Part shown: piece by piece, positions 17,512-27,032 of the stretch
How the letters are laid out: every line of letters starts with the position of its first letter
Numbering within the stretch: the first letter of the stretch is position 1
NCBI GenBank assembly: GCA_022769285.1
Contig: JALEKD010000039.1
Span: 89,364 to 153,068, forward strand
Direction of reading: 5' to 3'
Length of the DNA: 63,705 bases
Source: Prevotella sp.
Lineage (GTDB): Bacteria > Bacteroidota > Bacteroidia > Bacteroidales > Bacteroidaceae
Program-made: the position numbers and the translations under genes
Notes under the pieces: generated by a model
Seen by the model: the letters and a program-made list of their open reading frames with translations, nothing else
Told to the model about the DNA's origin: nothing
Databases searched by the model: none

Positions 17512-18897
17512 TTACTCTTCCTTACCTATCTTGCGCACACGGCGGTTGTTGGTGTCACCAATAAGGAAGCACTCGCGCTTAGCATCCCAGACTATAGACT
17601 CGGGATAGTAGAAGAGGGCCTCGTTACGCAGGTCACCGTTGCGATAGCCGTTAGAGCCACCGTCAGAACGGCCGGCATAAGTGTAGACACGTCCCATCGG
17701 GGTGAGCACACGGATACTGTGTGTACCGTTGTCGCAGAAGTAGAAGTCGTACTCATCCTCCTGACCGGCATACTCGGGGTTCTTCACGAATACGCCCTGG
17801 AGAGGCTTCTTCATACGTACGCTGGAACCAACACCGTCGGCCCAGTTTGCCGTATTGTCCTTACCGCAGATAAGATAGGGGTTAGACATGGTGCCGGTAG
17901 TCTTGTCGTAGTCCGAGCGCCAGATAGTATGACGCTCATAGTGCATAAGATAGCAGTAGTCGCCTGTGGGGTGCCATACGATGAGCACACCGGTACCGGT
18001 ACGGGGCAGCCCCACCTCCACGTGGTTGTCAAGTGGGTTGTAGGGGTCAACCGACCACACCTCGCCCTTACGGTAGAGTGTATAGTAGATACGCCCGTTC
18101 ACGGGATGAGTAGCCACACACTTAACGCCACGGCCGTTGCAGAGCTCGAGGCGAGTCTTGAAGCCACTCTCACGGGTAAACATGTACAGACCGATATTCT
18201 GGTCGTTGCCCTGGTCGCGCGACAGTACGAGGTCGCCTTGCTTGGTGAAGTCACAGCTCGACACATTATCTATATTAGTAGTAAACACATCGGCATACTG
18301 CCGGTGGAAGTCAAAGATACGGAACGACTTCTTCTCAGCAGCTACATAGAGCATATCGGGGTCCAACGGGTCGAACTTCATCCAGAGAAGACGGTCGAAG
18401 CCACCGCAGTCATCAAAGGGACCCGCCTTAACATCGTACTTGGTGTTATTCTCGTACATAGTACCGCAGAAAGTAGACACGAGGGTCTTGCGCTGATAGT
18501 CGAACTTGTTTTCGCACACGCCGCTCTGCAGTTCGTTGCCTTCTTCATCAAGGACAGTCACGACAATTTCACCAGAGTAAGCCTTGTTAGGCACTTGGCA
18601 GAGCAGGCTTTCACCAAGAGTGTTAATAACCTTAGCAGGAACGCCACCGATGGTAACGTGGACACGCGCGGTGTCGTTGCCAAAATTCTTACCATAGACC
18701 ACCAAACGCGTACCGACACCACCGCTCTTGGGCAGGAAGTCGGTAACAACGGTAGACTGGCCAGGGACAAACGGCGTACCATGAATACCGTTGTCGGGGT
18801 TGAAATCACCATTATCGCACCCGACAAAGAACATAGCAGCCACAAGCATCAGCAGTGAGCAGATACTCAAACTACGTTTCATTTGTTTTTTTGCCAT
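17512..18897 (-). CDS. IPT/TIG-domain lipoprotein with NHL-type beta-propeller
   Basis: A 461-residue lipoprotein (lipobox VGCDNG). Residues about 45-125 form an IPT/TIG immunoglobulin-like domain (TDFLPKSGGVGTRLVVYGKN ... PNKAYSGEIVVTVLDEEGN). The remaining 330 residues look like a six-bladed NHL propeller (LLWMKFDPLDPDMLYVAAEK, GRIYYTLYRKGEVWSVDPYN, YFCDNGTHSIRVLTPMGRVY, ESIVWDAKRECFLIGDTNNR). Proteins of this build are common in Bacteroidetes PULs and probably act as surface glycan-binding partners of SusCD. Here it is the first gene of the operon, 23 bp before susC, so it is made before the importer. An alternative start at the second Met (18882) is possible. Confidence 0.82.
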   Translation of the reverse strand: MAKKQMKRSLSICSLLMLVAAMFFVGCDNGDFNPDNGIHGTPFVPGQSTVVTDFLPKSGGVGTRLVVYGKNFGNDTARVHVTIGGVPAKVINTLGESLLCQVPNKAYSGEIVVTVLDEEGNELQSGVCENKFDYQRKTLVSTFCGTMYENNTKYDVKAGPFDDCGGFDRLLWMKFDPLDPDMLYVAAEKKSFRIFDFHRQYADVFTTNIDNVSSCDFTKQGDLVLSRDQGNDQNIGLYMFTRESGFKTRLELCNGRGVKCVATHPVNGRIYYTLYRKGEVWSVDPYNPLDNHVEVGLPRTGTGVLIVWHPTGDYCYLMHYERHTIWRSDYDKTTGTMSNPYLICGKDNTANWADGVGSSVRMKKPLQGVFVKNPEYAGQEDEYDFYFCDNGTHSIRVLTPMGRVYTYAGRSDGGSNGYRNGDLRNEALFYYPESIVWDAKRECFLIGDTNNRRVRKIGKEE

Positions 18898-19034
18898 AAT
18901 TAATTGTTAGTATTATTAGTATTTTAGTTACGTTTATAGGACGCGGCCACAAGGGCCAAAAAAGTAGCCATGACTAAGCATTAGGTCGCCATCATCTTGG
19001 CAGATACAGACAGGGCTTTTGAACTTTTCGGCCA

Positions 19035-19042
19035 CAAAGTTA
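19035..19042 (-). promoter_or_regulatory. -7 element TAACTTTG for PUL 1
   Basis: The minus strand carries TAACTTTG, matching TAnnTTTG, about 140 bp upstream of the first PUL 1 gene. No TTTG lies at the -33 position, which may mean that an activator is needed. Confidence 0.5.
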
Positions 19043-19318
19043 TTAAAATATATTAATTATCTTTAGTATTTTTGTCTTTATTTTAGAAATATAGATAGTT
19101 ATAGATAAAATATTATTGATAATCAGCATATTTTTATTTTTTACCTCCTCATTTTTATAACTTATTTTGGCTCGTTTGAGGGATATCACGGCATCTGTAG
19201 CGACCATAAACAACCATTATGGATAACGTTATTTAAGAATTACAGGAGCATATTTCAATGCAAAAAGACAAGAACTAAAAGAATAAAAAGGCGTTGAGTA
19301 TCCACAGGCGGCAGCCCC
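19043..19318. other. AT-rich region upstream of PUL 1
   Basis: This stretch is much richer in A/T than its surroundings (runs such as TATTAATTATCTTTAGTATT). No gene is seen. Its position directly upstream of the PUL 1 promoter makes it a plausible regulator-binding region. Confidence 0.4.
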
Positions 19319-19345
19319 GAAAGCTCCCAAGAGGGATGTTAGAAG
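19319..19345 (+). repeat. G/C-run repeat (family 2), degenerate copy 2
   Basis: GAAAGCTCCCAAGAGGGATG resembles the family-2 pattern AGCCCCCTAAGGGGGATGT with several substitutions. It lies just before copy B of the 97-bp element. Confidence 0.5.
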
Positions 19346-19357
19346 TATAAAGGAAAA

Positions 19358-19453
19358 CGCGGGAAATAAAAAGACCGGCCTTTACGTTTCTAATGACGGC
19401 TCCCAGCTCGCTAAAGGTGGCTCCGGGAATCGTAAAGACCGGTCTCCACGATT
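19358..19453 (-). repeat. Dispersed 97-bp inverted-repeat element, copy B
   Basis: Inverted relative to copy A: CGCGGGAAAT, AAAAGACCGGCCTTTACGTT, inner GACGGCTCCCAGCTCGCTAA and GGTGGCTCCGGG, ending AAAGACCGGTCTCCACGATT. It is intergenic, between PUL 2 and PUL 1. Confidence 0.85.
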
Positions 19454-19607
19454 TCTGTGATTAGCTCCAGAATAGAGATGGACGGTCTGAGGGTTACAAA
19501 ACGATGTTTCGGCTTCGGCCATGACATCACCCATGTTGGCCATAATATCCATAACACTGCCTATAATGATTGCAGGCCATCGCACATGAGCAGCGCGCTG
19601 CTGGCGT

Positions 19608-19673
19608 GATGGTTTATGGCATATCAATGGATGACTTACGGCAAATTAATGGATGGTTTACGGCAACAGGAGA
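19608..19673 (+). repeat. Three tandem 22-bp repeats
   Basis: Units 19608-19629, 19630-19651 and 19652-19673 share the core GATGGTTTACGGCA(A)AT(T)AATG, with a few differences. They sit in the non-coding gap between the two PULs, close to the PUL 2 terminator. Confidence 0.75.
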
Positions 19674-19679
19674 CAATCA

Positions 19680-19736
19680 TCAAAAAAAGAAAAAAACCTC
19701 CGGCATATTCATGGACATTCCCGAATATGCCGGAGG
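19680..19736 (-). terminator. Terminator at the end of PUL 2
   Basis: A 14-bp perfect stem (CCTCCGGCATATTC at 19697-19710 with GAATATGCCGGAGG at 19723-19736) is followed on the minus strand by TTTTTTTC and another run of T. It ends the PUL 2 transcript about 150 bp past the last GH115 gene. Confidence 0.88.
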
Positions 19737-19817
19737 AGGACGCTATCAGAACCGTAATTAACAATCTCCCTGTACCGACCTCTCTGACCTAAACTGAGAG
19801 ACCCTTGGCATTTTGCG

Positions 19818-19846
19818 TCCCCCTTAGGGGGATTGAGGGGGCCACA
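19818..19846 (-). repeat. G/C-run repeat (family 2), copy 3
   Basis: CCCCCTTAGGGGGATTGAGG followed by GGGCC on the plus strand. It matches the family-2 pattern and stands without a 97-bp element beside it. Confidence 0.65.
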
Positions 19847-19885
19847 TGGAAAATGTAGGGAACCACCTGGGAGATGTAGGGGCTA

Positions 19886-22800
19886 TCACTTCACCACCTT
19901 GCGACCGCCTACAATGTAGACACCAGACGGGAGAGCAGGCAGGGAGCTATCAGTGGTGCCCACCCGCTGGCCGTGGAGGGTGTAGATGCCGCGGTCGCGC
20001 TGGGCAGTGGTAGTGCCAGGCTGACGGATGCCGTCGGTAACCGGCTCTATGCGCTCTATCATAAAGTTGTCGACCTTGAACCAGCCCGTGGGGTCGTTGC
20101 CCGTAGCCACCGAACCATTGTTCTTGCGGTTGCTGCTACGCACACCGATGGTAAGACTCTCGCCCTCGTGTACCTGTACGTACACATACATGGGCTTGAG
20201 GTAGATGTCGCTGGTGGGGGTACCCTCGTAGTTGGCGTAGCTGTTGAGCTCGCCGGGGGTGAGGATGTTCTGCACGCCCATGGCTGTGCCAAAGTACTGC
20301 ACGCTGTTATTGGCGAAGATACGGCTGTTGCCACCGTTGCCACTCTGGTTCCAGAACAGGCAGGATACGCGGTACAGACCCGGTTCTATCTTCCCGGCGG
20401 GAATGGTCTGCGACAGTTCGAACTCGTCTGGGAACGGTTTAGAGTTAAACCAGCAGCAGTTAGTGCCGTGGGGGTTCTTGGCATCGGTATTGACACCGTA
20501 AGAGTTTCCGCTCAGCGTACCCTTGACCGTCCATCCATAAGGTATGCCGCGGCCATCGGCTTTCTTGTTGTCGGCGTTGTACTCGAAGTCGGCGTTAACC
20601 AGTAGCTTGTCGGTCAGCGTGCGGTCCTCTACCCCGCTGTGTTCTACATACAGGTCGCTGAGCACCACGCCGGGGTCCATGAAGTAGACCGTTACCTCTA
20701 CATCGCGGTCGGCCGTGGCGTTATAGGTATAGATGGCATCCGAGAAGCCGTCGGCCACGGTGCGGTTCCACTTTCCGGACATGGCCGTGGTCTTGACGCT
20801 CTGCGCGCGGAAGGCTCCACCGGCCATCTTGACACCCACGCGCAGGTCGTAGGTGGCATTGACGGGGAACGAGGGCAGACAGCGCACCACCAAGGTGTTG
20901 AGTCCGCGCTTCATGTGTACCGTGTACTTGGTCCAGGGTGCCCGCGAGTAGTTGGCGGTGGCATAGGCCGTCATGTCCAGTGGCCACACGCCCACGCTCT
21001 GCCCGTTAAGGCCGAGCCCCTGCAACTGGCAGACTGTCGGAGAGGCCGACGTGTAGGCGGTAGACTGATAGTAAGTGCGGTCGGGACTATACACCACGGC
21101 ATGGTAGGGAGCCACATCGGCCGTAGTGGCCACGGGCTGCTGGCTGAACACGCTTACCGACATGGGGCCGCCCGTTCCAGGACGGTAACTCATCATGCCG
21201 TCCCACTTGCCGCCGGCCGTTACCTTAGTATAAGTATCGGTACGGCTCACGATGTCATTAAAGGCGGTGGTAGAAGCCGCAGCGTAAGCAGCCGAACGGG
21301 TGGCGTTGCCTGCCTTGGCGTAGTCGAAACTCTGCTCGGAGCGTAGCATCTTGATATTCATATCGGCGGCACCCTTGACGGGATACTCTATCATCTCGAA
21401 GTAGGCATCCTGAAGCGTAGCGGGTATGCGGGACTTGAGGGCATCTACCCGCGTCTTCAGGGCCTCGTACCGGGCTACGCGGGCGGTGCGCTCGGCATCG
21501 GTAAAGGCTATGCGGTTAATGAGCTCGGGCTTACCGGCGGCGGCCAGGGCATAGTACTCGGCCTTGATGGCGGCCAGGTCGTCGGCATAGGCATCGCCGA
21601 AGGTCTTGGCAGCCCAGTGGCGGGCGTAGGTGTAAGCCCGGGTGGGTGTCCAGGCATCTACGTCCCACGCCAAGTCCATGCAGAACTCTAACTCCATCTC
21701 TGCGGGCTTGATGTCGCCCACGTTGATAATCCACAAGTTGCGTATGCCGTTGGCATAGCCCTTAGATAGCTCGTAGCTGATAAGCGAGGGCGACGTAGAG
21801 CACAGCCACAGGTACGATGCGGGCGTGCCCAGATAGGACAAATGGTAGTAGATACCGTTGCCGCCACTGCGGGCCTGCTCCTCGGGGGTAGGCATCTGGC
21901 GGATATAGCCGTGGTTATCGTCGACCCAGCAGAGGGTAACATCGTCGGGCACCTTGAGGCCGGCGTTGTAGGCATCGAGGACTTCCTTGTAAGGGATAAA
22001 AATCTGCGGGACACGGGTGGGGTCGCCTATGGAGTCGCTGATAAGACGGCGCTGATAGGCGATGATGTCGGTAAGGCCCTTCACCTTGTCGGCGGTGCTA
22101 CTATAACCGTTGATACCGGTATCGTGGACACCGCGCATGCCCAGGGTGTACATCACGTTCATGTCGCGGGCCTGGCCCACGCGGTCGGCCCAGTAGCGCT
22201 GCACCATGGCCGTATTGGTCCTGTAGTTCCAGTCGTCGTTGCCATGGCCTCCGTAACGGTTCCACTCCCATACATTGTTGCGCATCATGGACTCGCAGTG
22301 GCTGGAGCCCAACACGATGTCGTAGCGCTTGGCCGCGGCGATGTTCTCGGGGTAATAGAAGAACGCCGCAGAGCACCCGTGCATGGCCGGCCACAGCGTA
22401 TTGGCGCGCAAGCGTAACAGCAGCTCCATAACGCGGGCATAGGTGTTGGGGCCGATGTTGTTCTTGGCCGTATCCATCTTCTTACGGGCCCAGGGGGTGA
22501 TGCCCCAGTCCTCATCGTTGATAAACAGGCCGCGGTACTTGACCGATGGCTCATGGCTGGCGGTGCGGGTACCCACGGCGTAGAGTTCCTGATGCTTGGC
22601 GGGGGCCACGTCGGCCCACCAGATGTAGGGCGACACGCCCATGAGCCTCGACAGCTCGAACAGGCCGTAGGCGGTGGCGCGGGGGTTGGCTCCGCATATC
22701 ACCAAGGCCTGCCCCACCCCGTCCATGGGGGCGTCGACCAGCTGGATGGCGTAGGTCTCCCACTTATCCTTGATGTCGGTCACGCTCACCTTGCCCTCGG

Positions 22801-23104
22801 CTATCAGCTGGTCTATATACTTGCTGCGGCCGATGGTTCCGGCGATGATGGCGTGGGGTGCCTGCTGTACGATGGAGCGCACGGAGAGCGTGGAGCCGGT
22901 AATGGCGCGTATGTCGTCGCGGACGGCATTGGCGGCTATCTGCACCACGCGGGCATCGGCGGCATCGTAGATGATGGCGGCACGCTCCCGGGCCGACACG
23001 ATGGGAAAGGCACCGGCCGTGGCCTGGTCTGTAATGGTGATGGGGGCTGCCCCGGCCGACAGGCAGCCGAGGAGCAGCAGGAGCGACAATATATATCTGT
23101 TCAT
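19886..23104 (-). CDS. GH115 alpha-glucuronidase with C-terminal binding module and sorting tail
   Basis: 1072 residues. A signal peptide (MNRYILSLLLLLGCLSAGAA) is followed by GH115: an N-terminal sugar-hydrolase-like domain (FPIVSARERAAIIYDAADAR), the catalytic barrel (YRGLFINDEDWGITPWARKK near 185, NTLWPAMHGCSAAFF, LCWVDDNHGYIRQMP near 400, NGIYYHLSYLGTPASYLW) and the GH115 C-terminal part. Residues about 832-1020 are the repeated module described separately. The end (GIYTLHGQRV ... LPSGVYIVGGRKVVK) resembles T9SS type sorting tails. GH115 removes terminal (4-O-methyl)glucuronic acid from xylan or arabinogalactan. It lies 22 bp after its paralogue and is the last gene of the operon. Confidence 0.93.
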   Translation of the reverse strand: MNRYILSLLLLLGCLSAGAAPITITDQATAGAFPIVSARERAAIIYDAADARVVQIAANAVRDDIRAITGSTLSVRSIVQQAPHAIIAGTIGRSKYIDQLIAEGKVSVTDIKDKWETYAIQLVDAPMDGVGQALVICGANPRATAYGLFELSRLMGVSPYIWWADVAPAKHQELYAVGTRTASHEPSVKYRGLFINDEDWGITPWARKKMDTAKNNIGPNTYARVMELLLRLRANTLWPAMHGCSAAFFYYPENIAAAKRYDIVLGSSHCESMMRNNVWEWNRYGGHGNDDWNYRTNTAMVQRYWADRVGQARDMNVMYTLGMRGVHDTGINGYSSTADKVKGLTDIIAYQRRLISDSIGDPTRVPQIFIPYKEVLDAYNAGLKVPDDVTLCWVDDNHGYIRQMPTPEEQARSGGNGIYYHLSYLGTPASYLWLCSTSPSLISYELSKGYANGIRNLWIINVGDIKPAEMELEFCMDLAWDVDAWTPTRAYTYARHWAAKTFGDAYADDLAAIKAEYYALAAAGKPELINRIAFTDAERTARVARYEALKTRVDALKSRIPATLQDAYFEMIEYPVKGAADMNIKMLRSEQSFDYAKAGNATRSAAYAAASTTAFNDIVSRTDTYTKVTAGGKWDGMMSYRPGTGGPMSVSVFSQQPVATTADVAPYHAVVYSPDRTYYQSTAYTSASPTVCQLQGLGLNGQSVGVWPLDMTAYATANYSRAPWTKYTVHMKRGLNTLVVRCLPSFPVNATYDLRVGVKMAGGAFRAQSVKTTAMSGKWNRTVADGFSDAIYTYNATADRDVEVTVYFMDPGVVLSDLYVEHSGVEDRTLTDKLLVNADFEYNADNKKADGRGIPYGWTVKGTLSGNSYGVNTDAKNPHGTNCCWFNSKPFPDEFELSQTIPAGKIEPGLYRVSCLFWNQSGNGGNSRIFANNSVQYFGTAMGVQNILTPGELNSYANYEGTPTSDIYLKPMYVYVQVHEGESLTIGVRSSNRKNNGSVATGNDPTGWFKVDNFMIERIEPVTDGIRQPGTTTAQRDRGIYTLHGQRVGTTDSSLPALPSGVYIVGGRKVVK
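20043..20610 (-). other. Repeated binding-type module, copy 1 (in the distal GH115)
   Basis: Codes for about 190 residues running from KLLVNADFEYNADNKK through IPYGW, SYGVNTDAKNPHG, CCWF, ELSQTIPAGKIEPGLYRVSC, FANNSVQYFG, EGESLTIGVRSSNRKNNGS and GNDPTGWFKVDNFMIER. The same ordered motifs recur in the two neighbouring PUL 2 proteins. The beta-rich, aromatic sequence suggests a carbohydrate-binding sandwich, but no family name is recognised. Confidence 0.75.
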
Positions 23105-23126
23105 ACTACAATGAGTAACTATAGGA

Positions 23127-26100
23127 TTAGCGGACTACTATCTTCTTGCCGTTAACGATATAGATGCCGGAGGGCAACCGGCGGCCGGGCGACAGGCTGT
23201 CGGCCACGCGCTGACCGTTCAGGTTGTACACGCCGGTGGCCCGGGTGGGGGCGGTGGTGGTAATGCCGTCTATGCCGGTGGCAACCGAGCTTACGCGCTC
23301 TATGGTAAAATAGTCAACCTTGAACCATCCGGTGCGGTTAGACCCTGTTACATAGGTACCGTCGCCCTTCTGGCCGCTGGTGCGGATGCCTATAGTGAGG
23401 TCCTGGCCATCGGCCACATCGGCAAAGACAAACATGTCTTGCAGGACGTACTTGCCATACGTTCCGCCATCGTAGGCGGCAAAGGTATTGGCCTCGCCCT
23501 CGGTACGGTTGGCCTCGTAGTCGGCCTCGGCACCATAGTACTGCACGGAGTTGTTGGCAAAGAGACGGCAGGTGCCTAAGTAGCCACTCTCGACATACAG
23601 TTTACAGCCTATACGGTAGCGGCCGGCACCGAGCTTGGCCGCGGGGATGGTCTGCGAGAGTTCGAAGCCCTCGGGGATGGGGCTACGCTGGGGCTGGAAC
23701 CAGCACACGTTGTCGCCATGCAGATTGGTGGCTGCCTGGTTGATGCCATACGAGGTACCGGGAAAGTCGCCGCTGATGGCCCAGCCGTAAGGCACGCCCT
23801 TGGAGGCGTTAGGCGGACGGTTGACGATGCCGTCGGCATCCAGTTCGAAGTCGTAGTTAGCGATGCGGTCGGCGGTATAGCTGTCGTCAGTCTTGGCCAC
23901 ATCGCCCAGGTCGCCCACACGCTCTATGCGGAAGTTGTCAACCTTGAACCAGCCCGTCGGGTCGTTGCCCGAGGCTGTAGTGCCGTTGTTCTTGCGGTTG
24001 CTGCTCTTGATGCCGAGCTGCAGGCTTTCGCCCTCGTTAACAACCACGTAGACGGACATAGGTTTCATGGTGGCGTCGGCCGTGGTAGTACCCTGGTAGC
24101 TGGCGTACGAGTTGTACTCGCCATCAGTAAGAATGTTGCTGACACCCTCAGGACTGGCGAAGTACTGCACGTTCTTGTTAGCGAACAGGCGGCAGTTTCC
24201 GCTGATGCCATTCTGGTTCCAGAGCATACACGACACGCGGTAGACGCCTGGCTTAATCTTGTCGGCAGGGATGGTCTGATACAGGATGAAGTCGTCGGGG
24301 AAGGGGCGGGCTATCACCCAGCAGCAGTATTCGCCATGGGGATTGGCGGCATCGGCATTGACACCGTAGGAGCCTCCCGTGGGCAGCACGTTCATGTGCC
24401 AGCCGTAGGGCACACCCTTGGCGCCGGCATGCTTGCCATCGGCGTTAAGTTCGAAGTCGGGGTTCACAAGCAGCGCGTTGGTAAGCTCGTTGTCGGGAGT
24501 GCCCTCGCTCTCTACCATGATGTCGCTCACGGCCAGGCCGGGGTCCATGAAGTAGAGGGTGAGGCCCACCACGCCATCGGTCTTAGCCGTGTACTTGATG
24601 GTGGCATCCGAGAAGCCCTCGGCCACGGTGGTATTCCACTTGCCGCTCATGGCCTTGGTCTTGACAGACTTGATGACCAGTCCCTGGGTACCCATCTTGA
24701 TGCCCACGCGCAGGTCGTACGACGAGTTGATGGGGAATGTGGGCAGGCAGCGTACCACTACGGTGTTAAGGCCCGCCTTGACGCGCACCTTGTAGTACGC
24801 ATGGGCCGCGCGGCTATACGTTGACGCCGTATATCGGGTCTCGTCCATCGGCCACACGGCTATGCAACTTCCGGCCACGCCAACATTGGCCATGGGCACT
24901 ATGTCGCCCTTGACCGAGGCGTAGTCCCTGGCTGGGTAGTAGGTCCGGTCGGGATTGATGACGGGCTTGCTCACCACATTGACATCCTCGGCCGTCGGCA
25001 CGATGGGCATGTCGAACACGCTGCCGCCATAGGGCTTGTAGTTCATCATGCCGTTCCACTTGCCGTTGGCTATCTGCTTGTTAAACTTATCCGTCAGGCT
25101 GAGAATGGTACGGTAGGCGTTGCGCGAGGCGGCAGCAAAGGTCAGGGTGGTGTCTCGGTGACCGGCCTGGGCATGGAACCATGCCTGCTGGGCCCTCAGT
25201 ATCTTGGTGTTCATGGCGGCGGCTCCCTTGACGGGATACTCTATCAGCTCGAAATAGGCATCCTGCATATCGGCCGGTATCTGCGACTTGAGCGCATCGA
25301 CCTTGCGCACCAGCTCATCGTACCGGCGTATGCGCTCGTTGCACTCATTGTCAGGCCAGTCCATGCGATTAATCAACTCGGGCTTGCACACCGAAGCCAG
25401 GTCGTAGTACTCTTGCTTGATAGAGCCGATGGCATCGGCATACTCGTCGCCAAAGGTCTTGCCGCCCCAGTAGCGGTTGTAGCGCTGGGCGTCCTTGGAC
25501 CAGGCATTGACGTCCCAGGCCAGGTCCATGCAGAACTCTAACTCCATCTCGGCGGGCTTGATGTCGCCCACATTGAACATCCAGAAGCGCTGGATGCCGT
25601 TCTCGTAACCTTTGGTCAGCTCGTAGCTCAGAAAAGCGGGCGACATGGACGACAGCCACAGGTAAGAGGCCGGCGTGCCGAGGTAAGAGAGGTGGTAGTA
25701 CACACCATTGCCGCCGCTGCGGGCCTGTTCGGCCCTGGTGGGCAACTGGCGGATGTAGCCGAAGTTGTCATCGACCCAGCAGAGGGTAACGTCGTCGGGT
25801 ATCTTGAGGCCGGCATTGTAGAGGTCGAGTGCTTCCTTGTAGGGCAGGTATATCTGGGGCACCTGGGTGGCGTCGCCAAGTGAGTCGGTGAGCAACTGGC
25901 GCTGGTCGGCGATAAGGCCAGTGATACCCTTGACCGCCTCGGCCGTCGAGCCATAGCCTAACAGCGGCTCGTCCTGGAAGCCACGGGTGCTGATGTCGTA
26001 GATGGCCTCGTAGCCACGGCTCTGGCCCACGCGCTTAGCCCAGTAGTCGAGCATCATGCTCTTATTGGTATTGTAGTTGTAGTTAGAGCTCGACCCACCG

Positions 26101-26951
26101 AAACGCACCCACTCCCACAGGTTGTCGCGCAGCATGGGGTCGCCAGAGCTCATCACCAAGGCATAGTCGCGGGCCACCTTCAGGTTGCCTTCGAGTGTCC
26201 AGAAGGCCTTAGTGGCTCCGTGCTTGGCTGGCCAGAGGGTGTTGGCACGCAGGCGGAGCAGCAGCTGGGCCACGCGCTCGTAGGTATTGGGGCCTATATT
26301 ATTGTAGGCAGCGTCAATGGTCTTGCGGGCCCAAGGGAGGATGCCCCAGTCTTCGTCATTGATGAAGATGCCACGGTACCTGACCGAGGGCTCGCCCTGT
26401 TCGGTACGGTCGCCCGATACATATACCTCGTCGCGATGGCGTGGCGTAACGTCGGCCCACCACACATAGGGCGACACACCCAACTGGCGCGACAGTTCTA
26501 ACAGACCGTAGGCGGTGCCGCGGGGGTTGCTGCCGGCCACGACGAGTGCCTTGCCGACACCGTCGTAAGGGCTGGCTACCAGCTGGAGTACATACGACTC
26601 CCACTTGCCGCGGATGGCACCTACGTCTATCTTGCCTGCGGTGGCCAGGCCGTCGATAAACTTAGACTGGCCTATCGTGCCGGCTATAATGGCATAAGGG
26701 GCTCCGACAGTAGTGGTGGCCAAGGGCACCTGGCGACCTGTTACGGCCTGGATGTCGCCCTGTACCATCTTAGACACGGTATGTACCACGGGGGCATCGG
26801 CCTCGTCGTACACTAAGGTAGCCACCTGGGCATCGGTTACTATGGGCATGGCGCCCGTGATACCCTTGTCTGTTACCTGGACAGGCCCGGCCCATACCGT
26901 CTGCATGACGAGTGTACACAGGGCCGCAATGACTAATCTATATCTTCTCAT
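23127..26951 (-). CDS. GH115 alpha-glucuronidase with two C-terminal binding modules and sorting tail
   Basis: About 1274 residues, paralogous to the next gene. Signal peptide MRRYRLVIAALCTLVMQTVW, GH115 N-terminal and catalytic domains (YRGIFINDEDWGILPWARKT, NTLWPAKHGATKAFW, LCWVDDNFGYIRQLP, NGVYYHLSYLGTPASYLWLS) to about residue 830, then two tandem modules of 180-190 residues, and a tail GVYNLNGQRV ... LPSGIYIVNGKKIVVR. I choose 26951 as start: the longer frame to 27011 adds 20 residues ahead of a good signal peptide. The extra module compared with its partner suggests the pair differ in binding rather than chemistry. The gene follows GH127 by 81 bp and overlaps no other gene. Confidence 0.93.
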   Translation of the reverse strand: MRRYRLVIAALCTLVMQTVWAGPVQVTDKGITGAMPIVTDAQVATLVYDEADAPVVHTVSKMVQGDIQAVTGRQVPLATTTVGAPYAIIAGTIGQSKFIDGLATAGKIDVGAIRGKWESYVLQLVASPYDGVGKALVVAGSNPRGTAYGLLELSRQLGVSPYVWWADVTPRHRDEVYVSGDRTEQGEPSVRYRGIFINDEDWGILPWARKTIDAAYNNIGPNTYERVAQLLLRLRANTLWPAKHGATKAFWTLEGNLKVARDYALVMSSGDPMLRDNLWEWVRFGGSSSNYNYNTNKSMMLDYWAKRVGQSRGYEAIYDISTRGFQDEPLLGYGSTAEAVKGITGLIADQRQLLTDSLGDATQVPQIYLPYKEALDLYNAGLKIPDDVTLCWVDDNFGYIRQLPTRAEQARSGGNGVYYHLSYLGTPASYLWLSSMSPAFLSYELTKGYENGIQRFWMFNVGDIKPAEMELEFCMDLAWDVNAWSKDAQRYNRYWGGKTFGDEYADAIGSIKQEYYDLASVCKPELINRMDWPDNECNERIRRYDELVRKVDALKSQIPADMQDAYFELIEYPVKGAAAMNTKILRAQQAWFHAQAGHRDTTLTFAAASRNAYRTILSLTDKFNKQIANGKWNGMMNYKPYGGSVFDMPIVPTAEDVNVVSKPVINPDRTYYPARDYASVKGDIVPMANVGVAGSCIAVWPMDETRYTASTYSRAAHAYYKVRVKAGLNTVVVRCLPTFPINSSYDLRVGIKMGTQGLVIKSVKTKAMSGKWNTTVAEGFSDATIKYTAKTDGVVGLTLYFMDPGLAVSDIMVESEGTPDNELTNALLVNPDFELNADGKHAGAKGVPYGWHMNVLPTGGSYGVNADAANPHGEYCCWVIARPFPDDFILYQTIPADKIKPGVYRVSCMLWNQNGISGNCRLFANKNVQYFASPEGVSNILTDGEYNSYASYQGTTTADATMKPMSVYVVVNEGESLQLGIKSSNRKNNGTTASGNDPTGWFKVDNFRIERVGDLGDVAKTDDSYTADRIANYDFELDADGIVNRPPNASKGVPYGWAISGDFPGTSYGINQAATNLHGDNVCWFQPQRSPIPEGFELSQTIPAAKLGAGRYRIGCKLYVESGYLGTCRLFANNSVQYYGAEADYEANRTEGEANTFAAYDGGTYGKYVLQDMFVFADVADGQDLTIGIRTSGQKGDGTYVTGSNRTGWFKVDYFTIERVSSVATGIDGITTTAPTRATGVYNLNGQRVADSLSPGRRLPSGIYIVNGKKIVVR
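23295..23870 (-). other. Repeated binding-type module, copy 3
   Basis: Second module of the GH115 protein: NYDFELDADG, GVPYGWAISG, SYGINQAATNLHG, CWFQ, ELSQTIPAAKLGAGRYRIGC, LFANNSVQYYG, LTIGIRTSGQKGDG and GSNRTGWFKVDYFTIERV. It is more diverged than copy 2 but in the same motif order. Confidence 0.75.
23922..24480 (-). other. Repeated binding-type module, copy 2
   Basis: First module of the GH115 protein: LLVNPDFELNADGKHAG, GVPYGWHMN, SYGVNADAANPHG, CCWV, TIPADKIKPGVYRVSCMLWN, LFANKNVQYF, EGESLQLGIKSSNRKNNGT and GNDPTGWFKVDNFRIERV. It is nearly the same as copy 1, pointing to duplication along with the GH115 domain. Confidence 0.75.
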
Positions 26952-27032
26952 AATGGTTGTAGTTACTATATATAATAAGGTATATGAAGCGCAGGGCGTA
27001 AGGGCTGTCATGGCCCCACGCCCTGCGCGAAT

